From assembly GCA_965218075.1 (NCBI GenBank), contig CBDCJZ010000003.1, forward strand, positions 1,674,001 to 1,738,000: DNA of 64,000 nucleotides, written 5' to 3'. Made by a program: the position numbers and the translations under genes. The notes below the pieces were generated by a model. The model saw nothing but the letters and a program-made list of their open reading frames with translations, was not told the origin of the DNA and searched no databases. This stretch comes from JANQHO01 sp965218075 (GTDB lineage Bacteria > Bacteroidota > Bacteroidia > Flavobacteriales > Schleiferiaceae). Below are positions 8,170 to 17,200 of the stretch, one piece after another. Within the stretch, counting starts at the first letter, position 1; each line of letters begins with the position of its first letter.

Positions 8170-9995
8170 TCTATCAATTCTTTAATCTTTTCTAGAATCT
8201 CTCCAGATCTGAAGGGCAAACCCTGTATCTTATTTAGCCCTATAAAATTCCCTTGATATTCAGAGCAAAGTATTTTTATTAATTGTTTATTATTGAGCTC
8301 TGGAACTAGAATTTTATCAAAAGAAGATAAAAAGTCATCTAAATTTGACGAAAAGGGATTGAGATTTTGCAAATGCAATTGGGCTACTTTGTAACCAGAT
8401 GACAAGGCATCACGTACCGCTACTTTCACTGGCCCATATGTACTTCCCCAGCCCACAACCAATACTTTTCCCTGCCTTGGACCCTGAACCAATTCTAGGG
8501 ATTTATAATCGTCTGCTATCCGTTTTATCTTTTCTGCTCTGATCTTGACCATTTTTTCGTGGTTTTCAGGATCATAGCTCACATTTCCGGTTCTATCTTC
8601 CTTTTCCAATCCCCCTATACGGTGTTCTAAGCCCTTTTTACCGGGCAAAGCCCATTTTCGAACCAGTTTTTCATCTCTCTCATAAGGCAAATAAGTTTTT
8701 CCATTTGAGCTGGCTGTGATGGGCTTTATTTCTTTCAATTCACTTACTTTAGGAAACTTCCAAGATTCTGCTCCATTGGCAATATAAGCATCCGACAGAA
8801 GGATTACGGGTGTCATGTATTTCAGTGCTATTTTACAGGCTTCGAATGCCGAGTAAAAACAATCAGATGGAGATTTAGCAGCGACTATCGGTATAGGGGC
8901 TTCTCCGTTTCGACCGTATAAAGCCTGAAGTAAATCTGCTTGTTCCGTTTTGGTGGGCAAGCCTGTAGAAGGCCCTGCTCTTTGTACGTTGACCACAATT
9001 AAGGGAAGTTCCAGCATTAAGGCTAGACCTATGGCTTCACTTTTCAAAGCCATCCCGGGGCCTGAAGTAGCTGTAATACCTAAGGCTCCTGCAAAGGAAG
9101 CTCCTATACCAGCGGTAACAGCTGCTATTTCGTCTTCGGCTTGAAAAACTTTAATTCCAAAGTTTTTATGTCTAGACAAAAAATGTAAAATATCACTGGC
9201 TGGAGTGATAGGATAGCTTGCATAAAAAAGATCTAAACCCGATTTTTTAGCTGCAGCCATCAATCCTAAGCCTAGGGCCTGATTTCCGATTATGTTTCGA
9301 TATTCACCTGGCTCTAATTTGGCCTTCTCTACATGATAGCGGGTAACGGCTTCTATAGTATCTCCGTAATGATAACCTGCTTTTAAAGCTTCGGTATTGG
9401 CTTTTAGAATATTGGTATTATCTGAAAATTTCTCATTTAAAAAGCTCAGCGTGGATGCCATATCCCGATTGTATAACCAGTATAGGAAACCCAAAACGAA
9501 CATATTCCGAGAGCGATCCTTTTCCTTTAGGGATAAAGGAAAATCGACTAAGACCTTACGGGTAAGTCCGGTTATATCTATACGATATAGTTTATAATCA
9601 GAAGATATTCTATCGAGTGGATTTTTGTTTTCATCCAAGCGAGCTAACTTCAGGTTTTTTTTATTAAAACCTGCTTCATCAGCAATTATAACCCCTTCCG
9701 ATTTAAGGTATTTGAAGTTTTTGTGAAAAGCAGCAGCATTCATAGCTACTAATACGTCAGGTTTGTCGCCGGGAGTGTCGATTTCAATGCTGCCAAAATT
9801 GATTTGGAACCCCGAGACCCCAGCTACTGTACCCATAGGAGCGCGTATCTCGGCAGGAAAATCTGGGAAAGTGCTCAAATCATTGCCGTGCAAAGCAGTA
9901 GTATTAGTAAACTGTGAGCCTATCAATTGAATACCATCTCCCGAATCACCAGCAAAATGTATGGTAACTTTAATGAGCTTTAACATTTCGAGCAT
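8166..9995 (-). CDS. korA: 2-oxoacid:ferredoxin oxidoreductase, fused gamma-alpha subunit
   Basis: The product has 609 residues. The N-terminal 190 residues are the gamma domain (FAGDSGDGIQLIGSQ). The rest is the alpha/pyrimidine-binding domain (YPITPASDILHFLS, AEDEIAAVTAGIGASFAGA, TSGPGMALKSEAIGLA). This gamma-alpha fusion is the common form of the Bacteroidota enzyme. Either ATG (9995 or 9986) could start translation. It forms the catalytic complex with KorB encoded just downstream. The NifU-like and Mrp genes next in line are Fe-S assembly factors, which suits an Fe-S-dependent enzyme neighbourhood. Confidence 0.93.
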   Translation of the reverse strand: MLEMLKLIKVTIHFAGDSGDGIQLIGSQFTNTTALHGNDLSTFPDFPAEIRAPMGTVAGVSGFQINFGSIEIDTPGDKPDVLVAMNAAAFHKNFKYLKSEGVIIADEAGFNKKNLKLARLDENKNPLDRISSDYKLYRIDITGLTRKVLVDFPLSLKEKDRSRNMFVLGFLYWLYNRDMASTLSFLNEKFSDNTNILKANTEALKAGYHYGDTIEAVTRYHVEKAKLEPGEYRNIIGNQALGLGLMAAAKKSGLDLFYASYPITPASDILHFLSRHKNFGIKVFQAEDEIAAVTAGIGASFAGALGITATSGPGMALKSEAIGLALMLELPLIVVNVQRAGPSTGLPTKTEQADLLQALYGRNGEAPIPIVAAKSPSDCFYSAFEACKIALKYMTPVILLSDAYIANGAESWKFPKVSELKEIKPITASSNGKTYLPYERDEKLVRKWALPGKKGLEHRIGGLEKEDRTGNVSYDPENHEKMVKIRAEKIKRIADDYKSLELVQGPRQGKVLVVGWGSTYGPVKVAVRDALSSGYKVAQLHLQNLNPFSSNLDDFLSSFDKILVPELNNKQLIKILCSEYQGNFIGLNKIQGLPFRSGEILEKIKELIE

Positions 9996-10007
9996 TTCAG
10001 ATTTTAT

Positions 10008-10253
10008 TTAGCTTACTTCAACTACTTTCAGTATCTCTGGCACATATTTTTTAATAGTCATCTCCACTCCACTTTTAAGGGTCATTTGATTAACTGAGCA
10101 AACTGTACAAGTTCCGTGTAGTTGGATTTTAGCTGTTCCATTATCTTCTAATTCAATAAGACTGATATCACCTCCATCTGATTTGAGGAAAGGGCGAATC
10201 TCGTTTAAAGCAATATTGATTTTTTTTACCATTTGTTCTTTGCTTTGATTCAT
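10008..10253 (-). CDS. NifU-like Fe-S scaffold protein
   Basis: The product has 81 residues from the ATG at 10253. The frame is open to 10280, but 10253 gives an ATGA overlap with the Mrp gene stop and matches the family start. It is a single NifU C-terminal domain: LNEIRPFLKSDGGDISL, then the Cys pair in CTVC that binds a transient Fe-S cluster. It is likely a scaffold or carrier that hands clusters to target proteins. It sits between Mrp and the ferredoxin oxidoreductase genes and is probably co-transcribed with both. Confidence 0.9.
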   Translation of the reverse strand: MNQSKEQMVKKINIALNEIRPFLKSDGGDISLIELEDNGTAKIQLHGTCTVCSVNQMTLKSGVEMTIKKYVPEILKVVEVS

Positions 10254-11395
10254 AGCTCCCGGGTATTTACTGCTGAACATCCTGCCATAGTTGTTATTCG
10301 GGTGACTTCAGTAGAGGGTAGCTCTTTGTTTCGCTTCATTAACTCCATCACTGTATTGCAGGTTATTTCTTCAAATGCTTTTCCTATTGGCGAGCTCTTT
10401 TGCAGTACAATAGGACATCCTACATCTCCACTTTCTCGGATACTTTGTACTAAAGGAATTTCTCCCAAGAAGGGTACTTGTAGTTCCTTACAAAGATTTT
10501 TAACGCCATCCTTACCAAATACATAGTACTTATTTGCGGGCAATTCTTCTGGAGAAAAATAAGACATGTTTTCGACCATACCTAATACAGGCACATTTAT
10601 ATTCTCAATCTGAAACATAGCTACCCCCTTGCGGGCGTCACTAAGAGCTATATTTTGCGGAGTGCTGATGATTACAGCTCCGGTAACTGGTACAACTTGT
10701 ACCAAGCTTAAATGAATATCACCTGTTCCGGGAGGTAAGTCAATCAGCATAAAGTCCAACTCTCCCCAATGGGCGTCGTTTATCAGTTGATTCAGCGCTT
10801 TAGAAGCCATTGGACCACGCCATACCACAGCTTGATTAGCTGCGGCAAAAAAACCAATAGACAACAACTTAACTCCATAACTTTCCACCGGATCCATTTT
10901 ATCCTTTCCATCTATGTGAATAGATCCTGGCTTGGCATTGAGCACGTCAAACATAGCTGGTTGTGAAGGGCCATAAATATCAGCATCTATTAAGCCTACT
11001 GAAAATCCCATATTAGCAAGATTTACAGCTAAGTTTGCTGTTATAGTGGATTTACCAACTCCCCCCTTACCTGAGGCTATGGCTATAATATTTTTTACTC
11101 CTGGCAATTTAGCCCCGCGTATCATGTTTGTTGTTTGCTTTGCTGTTTTGAGTACCTCTATATTAACCTGTACCTTAAGCTTAGGGTCTAGTTCATTGTG
11201 AAGAGTTTTGATAATTTCCACTTCCAGCTTTTTCTTGATATGCATAACTGGAGAAGTGCTGACAGCATCTACTACCACTTCATCGCCAAAAAGCTGAATA
11301 TTCTTTACGTGTCCTGCCTCGATGATACTCCGGTCCCCCATAGTCGAATTTACTTTTGCCAAAGCTTCAGCGACGGCTTTTTTGGAATAATCCAT
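10250..11395 (-). CDS. mrp: Mrp/NBP35-family Fe-S carrier ATPase
   Basis: The product has 381 residues. An N-terminal MIP18/DUF59 domain (residues 1-90) precedes a deviant Walker A P-loop (GKGGVGKSTITANLA, near 110). IDADIYGPSQP and LIDLPPGTGD follow, and the remaining ParA/MinD-type fold ends near residue 360. The family binds and transfers Fe-S clusters in an ATP-dependent way. Its 3' end overlaps the NifU-like gene by four bases, so the two products are likely made together. The length and domain order are standard for Bacteroidota Mrp. Confidence 0.93.
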   Translation of the reverse strand: MDYSKKAVAEALAKVNSTMGDRSIIEAGHVKNIQLFGDEVVVDAVSTSPVMHIKKKLEVEIIKTLHNELDPKLKVQVNIEVLKTAKQTTNMIRGAKLPGVKNIIAIASGKGGVGKSTITANLAVNLANMGFSVGLIDADIYGPSQPAMFDVLNAKPGSIHIDGKDKMDPVESYGVKLLSIGFFAAANQAVVWRGPMASKALNQLINDAHWGELDFMLIDLPPGTGDIHLSLVQVVPVTGAVIISTPQNIALSDARKGVAMFQIENINVPVLGMVENMSYFSPEELPANKYYVFGKDGVKNLCKELQVPFLGEIPLVQSIRESGDVGCPIVLQKSSPIGKAFEEITCNTVMELMKRNKELPSTEVTRITTMAGCSAVNTREL

Positions 11396-11479
11396 ATAGC
11401 ATTTTGTTTACTACAAAAGTACACGACTTATGATTCTTTCTAAACATGAAATTTATTAGGATTCAAAAACCAATAGCAG

Positions 11480-12226
11480 TTATCTTACTAACTCTTCTAA
11501 GGGATAGATAATCGGACGGGAAGGAGTAGCGTCATTTTCAAAAGGAGCTATTTGTAAATTGAGCAGGTAAAGTCCCGTTTTTGTTTTCTCTGGAATCCTG
11601 GCCATTTCAGTAATAGTGCAATGGTTCCGATCATCATCCGGAAAGTTCCAAAAGGATTTATGAGCCTCTAGCTTACCCTCATCTTGCTCTCGATCAATTG
11701 AAGGAAGATCTGTTATAAAATGAATAATTCCCATTTCTCTGATGAAGTTGATCAGCTCTTTTTCAAAGTATGGAGGATTGGTGCCAGTAAAATTATAACC
11801 CTCGGGATAATTTCCAGTTTTAATGACCAATACCTCAAAATTCCATTTCTTCAGCTTTTTCTTTAGGTCTCTGCATTTTACGACCAAGTCGTTTCTTTGC
11901 TTTATCGGATTTATAAATAAGAGATAAGCTATGAAATGGTATTCAGAAAAACGATTTACACTTTCCCGCAAGGAAGAAATATGCCCTACGCTTTCTGTAT
12001 GGGTGCCATTACCATGCGGATTGAAATGAAGGTCGTAAAAATTGACAGAGTTCCCCCGTTTCATCTTGCCCATCTGTTCTCCTACTTTAACAGGTTTTTT
12101 TATAACGGATTGAGTTCCCCACGCTTTGAGTTCTCTATTTTTGTCACCATAAACAGATGAGAGATCAATTCCCTTATTGAGATCTGTATAATATTTTTGG
12201 CCTAGATGCTTTAATGTTATACGCAT
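11480..12226 (-). CDS. Cyclase-family metal-dependent hydrolase
   Basis: The product has 248 residues and belongs to the kynurenine-formamidase-like cyclase family (PF04199 type). The metal-binding signature HxxGTHxxxxxH appears as HGNGTHTESVGH, with a second region TDLPSIDREQDEGKLEAHK. The substrate is unknown; family members hydrolyse amides or lactones such as formylkynurenine. It is followed four bases later by the end of hemW, in the same direction, so it belongs to the kinase-hemW-cyclase run. Compared with formamidases it has the usual length. Confidence 0.82.
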   Translation of the reverse strand: MRITLKHLGQKYYTDLNKGIDLSSVYGDKNRELKAWGTQSVIKKPVKVGEQMGKMKRGNSVNFYDLHFNPHGNGTHTESVGHISSLRESVNRFSEYHFIAYLLFINPIKQRNDLVVKCRDLKKKLKKWNFEVLVIKTGNYPEGYNFTGTNPPYFEKELINFIREMGIIHFITDLPSIDREQDEGKLEAHKSFWNFPDDDRNHCTITEMARIPEKTKTGLYLLNLQIAPFENDATPSRPIIYPLEELVR

Positions 12227-12230
12227 GGTT

Positions 12231-13358
12231 TCAAGTATAAAAAAGGCGACTGGCTATGCCGTCACTGTAAAACCTTCGTTCTGAAGGGATTGATAAATAA
12301 CCATCTGTCGCCATTAAATCTCCTTTTTGAACAAGGCTGGCCGATTCTTTCTCTAAATAATCTTTAAAACGGGCTCCAAATTTCTTATTTACATCGACAA
12401 TCGATATTCCTTGAATCATCCTGAGAGAAACCATTATCATTTCATTGTATCGATTTTCCAAGGTCAATTCTTCTTTTTCAGCGGGAATTTTACCTCTCCA
12501 TATTTCTTTCAAATAAGTGTGATTGTTGGCAACATTCCACTGCCTGCTTTTGCCATCATAAGAATGGGCCGATGGCCCAATACCGAGATATGATTTTCCT
12601 CTCCAATAAGAGGAATTATGAATGGCTCTTTTTCCTTTCAAAGCGAAATTGGATACTTCGTAATGTTCATACCCAACTTCTGCTAAATATTTCTGAGTTT
12701 GTTCAAAATGTCGAGCTACTATTTCATCTGAGAGTAGTTTCAACTTTCCCTTTTTAATCCAATTATATAGAGCCGTTTTAGGCTCAACGGTTAAGGCATA
12801 AGCTGAGATATGAGGGGGTTTGAGCTTTGATGCTATTTTCAAACATTCTCGCCATTCCTCTAACGACATTTCACGCAACCCATAAATAAGATCTATACTG
12901 AAATTTTCAATCCCCATTTTCCGAGCGTTCTCTATTGCCTTATATGATTGTTCAACCGTGTGAGAACGTTTCATAAACACGAGTTGATTTTCTTCAAAGG
13001 ACTGTATCCCAATAGATAGGCGGTTAACTCCAGCTTTTTTCAAAATCTCGATCTTGCCTAAGGTAAGGTCCTCGGGATTGGCTTCCAGAGTTATTTCGGC
13101 TTTTGAGTCTAGCTCAAAATATTTTTTTACTGTTTCAATGAGAAGTCTTATTTCCTTACCTGTTAAAAGAGAAGGAGTTCCTCCACCAAAATACAAGCTA
13201 CTCAATTTTTTTTGGAGTAAATAAGTTTGTCTCAGCTCTATTTCGCGGCATAGCGTCTTCACCATTTGTCCTTTTAATCTAAGAGAAGTGGAGAAATGAA
13301 AATCGCAATACACACATGCTTTGTGGCAAAAAGGAATGTGAATGTAAATACCGCTCAA
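12231..13358 (-). CDS. hemW: HemW-like radical SAM protein
   Basis: The product has 375 residues. The radical SAM motif CxxxCxxC is at residues 11-18 (CHKACVYCDF), followed by LYFGGGTPSLL and a HemN-type C-terminal domain. The family was first named oxygen-independent coproporphyrinogen oxidase but HemW proteins are haem chaperones; the short N-terminus and lack of HemN-specific residues fit HemW. The start is TTG at 13358, one base after the stop of the histidine kinase gene. The family-conserved start (SGIYIHIPF) supports it, and translation is probably coupled. Confidence 0.9.
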   Translation of the reverse strand: MSGIYIHIPFCHKACVYCDFHFSTSLRLKGQMVKTLCREIELRQTYLLQKKLSSLYFGGGTPSLLTGKEIRLLIETVKKYFELDSKAEITLEANPEDLTLGKIEILKKAGVNRLSIGIQSFEENQLVFMKRSHTVEQSYKAIENARKMGIENFSIDLIYGLREMSLEEWRECLKIASKLKPPHISAYALTVEPKTALYNWIKKGKLKLLSDEIVARHFEQTQKYLAEVGYEHYEVSNFALKGKRAIHNSSYWRGKSYLGIGPSAHSYDGKSRQWNVANNHTYLKEIWRGKIPAEKEELTLENRYNEMIMVSLRMIQGISIVDVNKKFGARFKDYLEKESASLVQKGDLMATDGYLSIPSERRFYSDGIASRLFYT

Positions 13359-13359
13359 G

Positions 13360-14520
13360 CTACTGATCTTTTTTAAGTTGTATGCGAAGGGTAGTACCTT
13401 TTCCTACTTCCGAACGGGCGATCAGTATTTTTCCGTTGTGATACTCTTCAATGATGCGCTTTGTCAAGCTTAGCCCTAATCCCCATCCTCTGCTTTTAGT
13501 AGAATATCCCGGCTTGAAAACGGCTACTTGCTTATTGGCGGGTATACCTTTACCTGTATCTTCTACTTCTATGCGGATGTATTTGGGATGGTCTAACAAA
13601 CGGATGTGTATTTCTCCCTTTACTTTAATAGCATCTATAGCATTACGAATAAGGTTTTCAATAGCCCACTCAAACAAAGGTTTGTTAAGGCTGAGAACCA
13701 CTTTTTCTATTTTAGGCTCTGTTTCCAAAGAAATACTTATTTTTTTAAAGCTTCGGTTTTTGATATACTCCACTGCTTCGGCAACCACCTTTTTGATAGG
13801 ATAAGGCTGTAGATGCGGCTTAGAACCTATTTTTGAGAACCGATCCGTTATAGTGTTAAGCCTCATGATATCTTTTTCCATCTCTTCCACCATTTCCCGA
13901 CCTACATTTTTATCTTTAAATAGTTCCACCCATCCTGTCAATGAAGTTAAGGGTGTTCCTATCTGGTGAGCAGTTTCTTTAGCCAAACCATTCCAAACTT
14001 GGTTCTGTTCAACTCTACGAGCATTGCTAAAAGCTACATAAGCAATCCCTATAAAAACAGATATCACTATTAAGAGCACAATAGGATAAAAGCGTAACTG
14101 GGTAAGCAATATGGAATTTTCGTAGTAAATATAATTACGTTGATTATCTCCTAAGATCACTTCAATAGGTTTGTGTTTGCTTTGCATATCCTCCATTTTT
14201 TGTTTAATCCAAGCTGTATCTCCTAACCTATCCTCGTCCAAATTTCTGACGTTTATAATGCTATCTTTCTCATCGGTAAGGATAAGAGGAATAGTGATGG
14301 AATTGTCTTCTATTATACTAAGTGCTAAGGTAAGATCTGTGCTTTCATTTGCTCGGACTGTAAATTTTACAGCATCGGCATACTGATTTACTTTTTTTAT
14401 TTCTCCTTTACGCAGTTCATCGAGAAAACTCTCTGTATACCATAAACTAACGACCCCTATCAATACTGCGAAAATCAGTAGTATAAACTTCCAAAGGGTT
14501 TTTTTGTCGTAAAAGTCCAT
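13360..14520 (-). CDS. Membrane sensor histidine kinase
   Basis: The product has 386 residues from the ATG at 14520; a TTG at 14553 is open in frame but gives a non-hydrophobic lead and is not needed. Two membrane helices (about residues 10-30 and 145-165) flank a periplasmic sensor region of about 110 residues. The H-box is KETAHQIGTPLTSLTGW (His near 185), the N-box NLIRNAIDAI and the G-boxes EDTGKGIP and GWGLGLSLTKRI. There is no HAMP domain that I can see. No response regulator gene is adjacent, so its partner is unknown. Confidence 0.9.
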   Translation of the reverse strand: MDFYDKKTLWKFILLIFAVLIGVVSLWYTESFLDELRKGEIKKVNQYADAVKFTVRANESTDLTLALSIIEDNSITIPLILTDEKDSIINVRNLDEDRLGDTAWIKQKMEDMQSKHKPIEVILGDNQRNYIYYENSILLTQLRFYPIVLLIVISVFIGIAYVAFSNARRVEQNQVWNGLAKETAHQIGTPLTSLTGWVELFKDKNVGREMVEEMEKDIMRLNTITDRFSKIGSKPHLQPYPIKKVVAEAVEYIKNRSFKKISISLETEPKIEKVVLSLNKPLFEWAIENLIRNAIDAIKVKGEIHIRLLDHPKYIRIEVEDTGKGIPANKQVAVFKPGYSTKSRGWGLGLSLTKRIIEEYHNGKILIARSEVGKGTTLRIQLKKDQ

Positions 14521-14653
14521 TCGGTTCAACAGTTGCGAGTGAAAGAAAAACAAAGCAAGTTATTAATATTGCTTACTAGTCTACTTAATTTTTTAGAAAT
14601 AGTTCTGTAAATAGCCGTCCTTTACACTTCAAGTCAAGGTGATGGAGAATTTA

Positions 14654-14661
14654 TAGTTTTG
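14654..14661 (+). promoter_or_regulatory. Bacteroidota -7 box for the glycosyltransferase operon
   Basis: TAGTTTTG matches the TAnnTTTG consensus of the Bacteroidota primary sigma factor. It lies 39 bases before the TTG start at 14701. No clear TTTG is seen at -33, so the call is moderate. Confidence 0.45.
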
Positions 14662-14700
14662 GTTATTGGTGGCAATTAATTCTATTAAAGAAATTTCACT

Positions 14701-15423
14701 TTGTCAGATGCAATAGTTGTTATACCTGCTTATAACGAAAGGGAAAACATTGAGAAAATTGTTCAAAAGGTATTTGATCTTCCAAGGATCTTCGACATTC
14801 TTATAGTCGATGACAATTCTCCTGACGGAACAGCTAACATTGTCAGATCTATCCAAAGTGAATATCCAAATTTACACTTATTACAGCGTCCTCGCAAGCA
14901 GGGTTTAGGCCCGGCTTACTTGGATGCTTTTCAATGGGGATTGAAAAGAGATTATGAATTCATCATTCAAATGGACGCCGATTTTTCTCATAATCCAAAT
15001 GACTTGCTGCGACTCGACAATACATGTAAGGAAGGCGGTTTTGATGTGGTGATTGGATCGCGTTATATAAAAGGGGTTAACGTGGTTAACTGGCCCATTA
15101 GCAGGGTATTATTGAGCTACGTAGCTTCCCGCTACGTAAGGATTATATTGGGAATTCCGATTGAAGACTCTACGGCCGGCTTTATTTGTTACCGAAGAAA
15201 GGTTTTGGAAACAGTCGAGTTTAACAAAGTTAAATTTATGGGCTATGCTTTTCAGATAGAAATGAAATATATGGCTTGGAAACTGGGTTTTAAGATAAAA
15301 GAAATTCCCGTAGTTTTTACCAATCGAGTTGCCGGTAAATCCAAAATGTCTAAAAGTATTATACGAGAAGCTGCTTGTGGAGTGCTGCAGTTGAAACTCC
15401 GAAACTTGCCCAAACGTCATTAA
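14701..15423 (+). CDS. Polyprenol-phosphate mannosyltransferase-like glycosyltransferase (GT2)
   Basis: The product has 240 residues, the length of DPM1-like single-domain GT2 enzymes. VVIPAYNERENI opens the fold, DDNSPDGT and QMDADFSHNP carry the metal- and nucleotide-binding acidic residues, and GSRYIKGVNVVNWP is typical of the dolichol/polyprenol-phosphate mannose synthase group. It probably moves a sugar from a nucleotide to a lipid phosphate at the inner membrane. The start is TTG at 14701, which matches the usual family N-terminus (MSDAIVVIP). It is followed 18 bases later by pyrC. Confidence 0.88.
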   Translation: MSDAIVVIPAYNERENIEKIVQKVFDLPRIFDILIVDDNSPDGTANIVRSIQSEYPNLHLLQRPRKQGLGPAYLDAFQWGLKRDYEFIIQMDADFSHNPNDLLRLDNTCKEGGFDVVIGSRYIKGVNVVNWPISRVLLSYVASRYVRIILGIPIEDSTAGFICYRRKVLETVEFNKVKFMGYAFQIEMKYMAWKLGFKIKEIPVVFTNRVAGKSKMSKSIIREAACGVLQLKLRNLPKRH

Positions 15424-15441
15424 ATAGCTACACTCGGTTAG

Positions 15442-16782
15442 ATGAAAAAAATCCTGATAAAAAATGCCAAAATAGTCAATGAAAATGAAATAAAAGAGGG
15501 AGATCTTTACATAGAGGGGAAGCAAGTCGTAAAACTCGATAATAACCTTAGCCAAAAAGATAACCATACCGAAGTTATTGATGCCGAAGGCAAATATCTA
15601 TTGCCCGGTGTAATTGATGACCAAGTACACTTCAGAGAACCGGGACTTACTCATAAAGCTACTATTGAATCGGAATCCAGGGCAGCCATAGCAGGTGGTG
15701 TTACTTCCTTTATAGAGCAGCCCAATACTATTCCCCATACTACTACCATTGAGCTTTTGGAGGATAAATACACCATTGCCCAGCATAGTTCGTGGGCTAA
15801 TTATGCCTTTAATCTAGGTGCCACCAATGATAATATAGAAGAAATCAAAAGAGCTAATCCTTCTAAAATTCCGGGAATTAAGGTTTTTATGGGGGGTAGC
15901 ACTGGTAATATGCTAGTAAATGATGACACTGCTCTAAACCAGATTTTCGAGAAAAGCCCTTTAATGATTATCACACATTGTGAAGATGAACATATCATTA
16001 CTTTCAACCGGCAACGGTATAGTGATCAATATGGAGACGATATCCCCGTTGAACTCCACCCGATTATTCGTAGCCGAGAAGCCTGCATAAAATCATCTAA
16101 AAGAGCTATAGAGTTTGCCCGAAAGCACAACAGTCGCTTACATATTTATCACATAAGTACAGCTGAGGAGACAGAATTATTCAGTAATGAAATTCCCTTG
16201 AAAAGAAAGAAAATTACAGCAGAGGCTTGTATCCATCATTTATGGTTTAACCAAGAAGAATATAAACAAAAAGGTAATCTAATAAAATGGAACCCTGCGG
16301 TAAAAAGTGAGGAAGATAGGAAGGCAATACTGAAGGCAGTTATAGATGACCGCATTGATGTTATAGCAACTGACCATGCTCCCCATGCCCTAGAAGAAAA
16401 AAAGAATGTATACACCAAAGTACCCAGCGGTGGGCCTTTAGTTCAACATGCCCTGCCAGCTATGATGGAGTTTGTCCATAAAGGTAAAATGAGCCTTGAA
16501 AAGCTGGTGGAAAAAATGTGTCACAACCCTGCTATTCTCTTTGGTATCAAGGGGCGTGGGTTTATTCGTGAAGGTTATTTTGCCGACCTAGTGCTAATTG
16601 ATGCTTTCCATCCCTTGACGGTAAATAAAGACAATATTCTGTATCAATGCAGGTGGAGTCCATTTGAAGACAGCACTTTCAGTTCCCGTATTACACATAC
16701 CTTTGTAAATGGTCAATTAGTCTACGAAAGGGGTCGCTTTTATGAATACAGAAATGCACAGCGCCTTGAATTCCTATGTTAA
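15442..16782 (+). CDS. pyrC: Dihydroorotase
   Basis: The product has 446 residues. It forms dihydroorotate from carbamoyl aspartate in pyrimidine synthesis. The first metal site is at residues 57-66 (GVIDDQVHFREPGLTHKATI). This lineage has DDQVH where others have DxHxH. GATNDN, KVFMGGSTGNMLV, ITHCEDE, IYHISTAEE and IATDHAPH supply the later metal and substrate residues. It is of the longer class I type. Its last 41 bases overlap the start of the DUF4296 gene, a pairing common in this phylum. Confidence 0.93.
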   Translation: MKKILIKNAKIVNENEIKEGDLYIEGKQVVKLDNNLSQKDNHTEVIDAEGKYLLPGVIDDQVHFREPGLTHKATIESESRAAIAGGVTSFIEQPNTIPHTTTIELLEDKYTIAQHSSWANYAFNLGATNDNIEEIKRANPSKIPGIKVFMGGSTGNMLVNDDTALNQIFEKSPLMIITHCEDEHIITFNRQRYSDQYGDDIPVELHPIIRSREACIKSSKRAIEFARKHNSRLHIYHISTAEETELFSNEIPLKRKKITAEACIHHLWFNQEEYKQKGNLIKWNPAVKSEEDRKAILKAVIDDRIDVIATDHAPHALEEKKNVYTKVPSGGPLVQHALPAMMEFVHKGKMSLEKLVEKMCHNPAILFGIKGRGFIREGYFADLVLIDAFHPLTVNKDNILYQCRWSPFEDSTFSSRITHTFVNGQLVYERGRFYEYRNAQRLEFLC

Positions 16783-17200
16783 AGCTCTCTTTTTTATTCT
16801 TTTGGCCGGTGCTTGTAGTAATAAAGACGCTTTTGTAAAACCGACAGGCATTATCAGCCAGGATAGCATGGTTTCTATTCTTACAGATATACATCTCGTG
16901 GAAGGAGCCAAGATTGGCCGTAAAATAATAGGCGATACCCTTACAGCTAATGATTACTATAATAAAATTTACAATAAGCACAGCATTTCTAAAGAAAAAT
17001 TTGATAAGAGCTTCGAATTTTATAATAACCATGTGAAGATAATGGACAAGGTACATGAAATAGTAATTGAAAAGCTCAATTCTCTTGAAATACCTCCTCC
17101 CAGACCCTTTAAGCATGAGGAAATAGAGTATTATTATACTAGGTCCAAAGTTATCTTAGATTCTCTGGGGAATAGGGGCTTAAAAACCAAGCCTTTTTAG
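16742..17200 (+). CDS. DUF4296 lipoprotein
   Basis: The product has 152 residues. A short N-terminal region and hydrophobic stretch end in the lipobox LAGAC (Cys near 25), so it is probably anchored in the outer or inner membrane. The conserved DUF4296 core (MVSILTDIHLVEGAK, then YNKIYNKHSISKEKFDKSF) follows. Function is unknown. It overlaps pyrC by 41 bases and its stop overlaps the convergent epimerase stop by four bases. This pyrC-DUF4296-epimerase order recurs in Flavobacteriales as far as I recall. Confidence 0.85.
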   Translation: MNTEMHSALNSYVKALFFILLAGACSNKDAFVKPTGIISQDSMVSILTDIHLVEGAKIGRKIIGDTLTANDYYNKIYNKHSISKEKFDKSFEFYNNHVKIMDKVHEIVIEKLNSLEIPPPRPFKHEEIEYYYTRSKVILDSLGNRGLKTKPF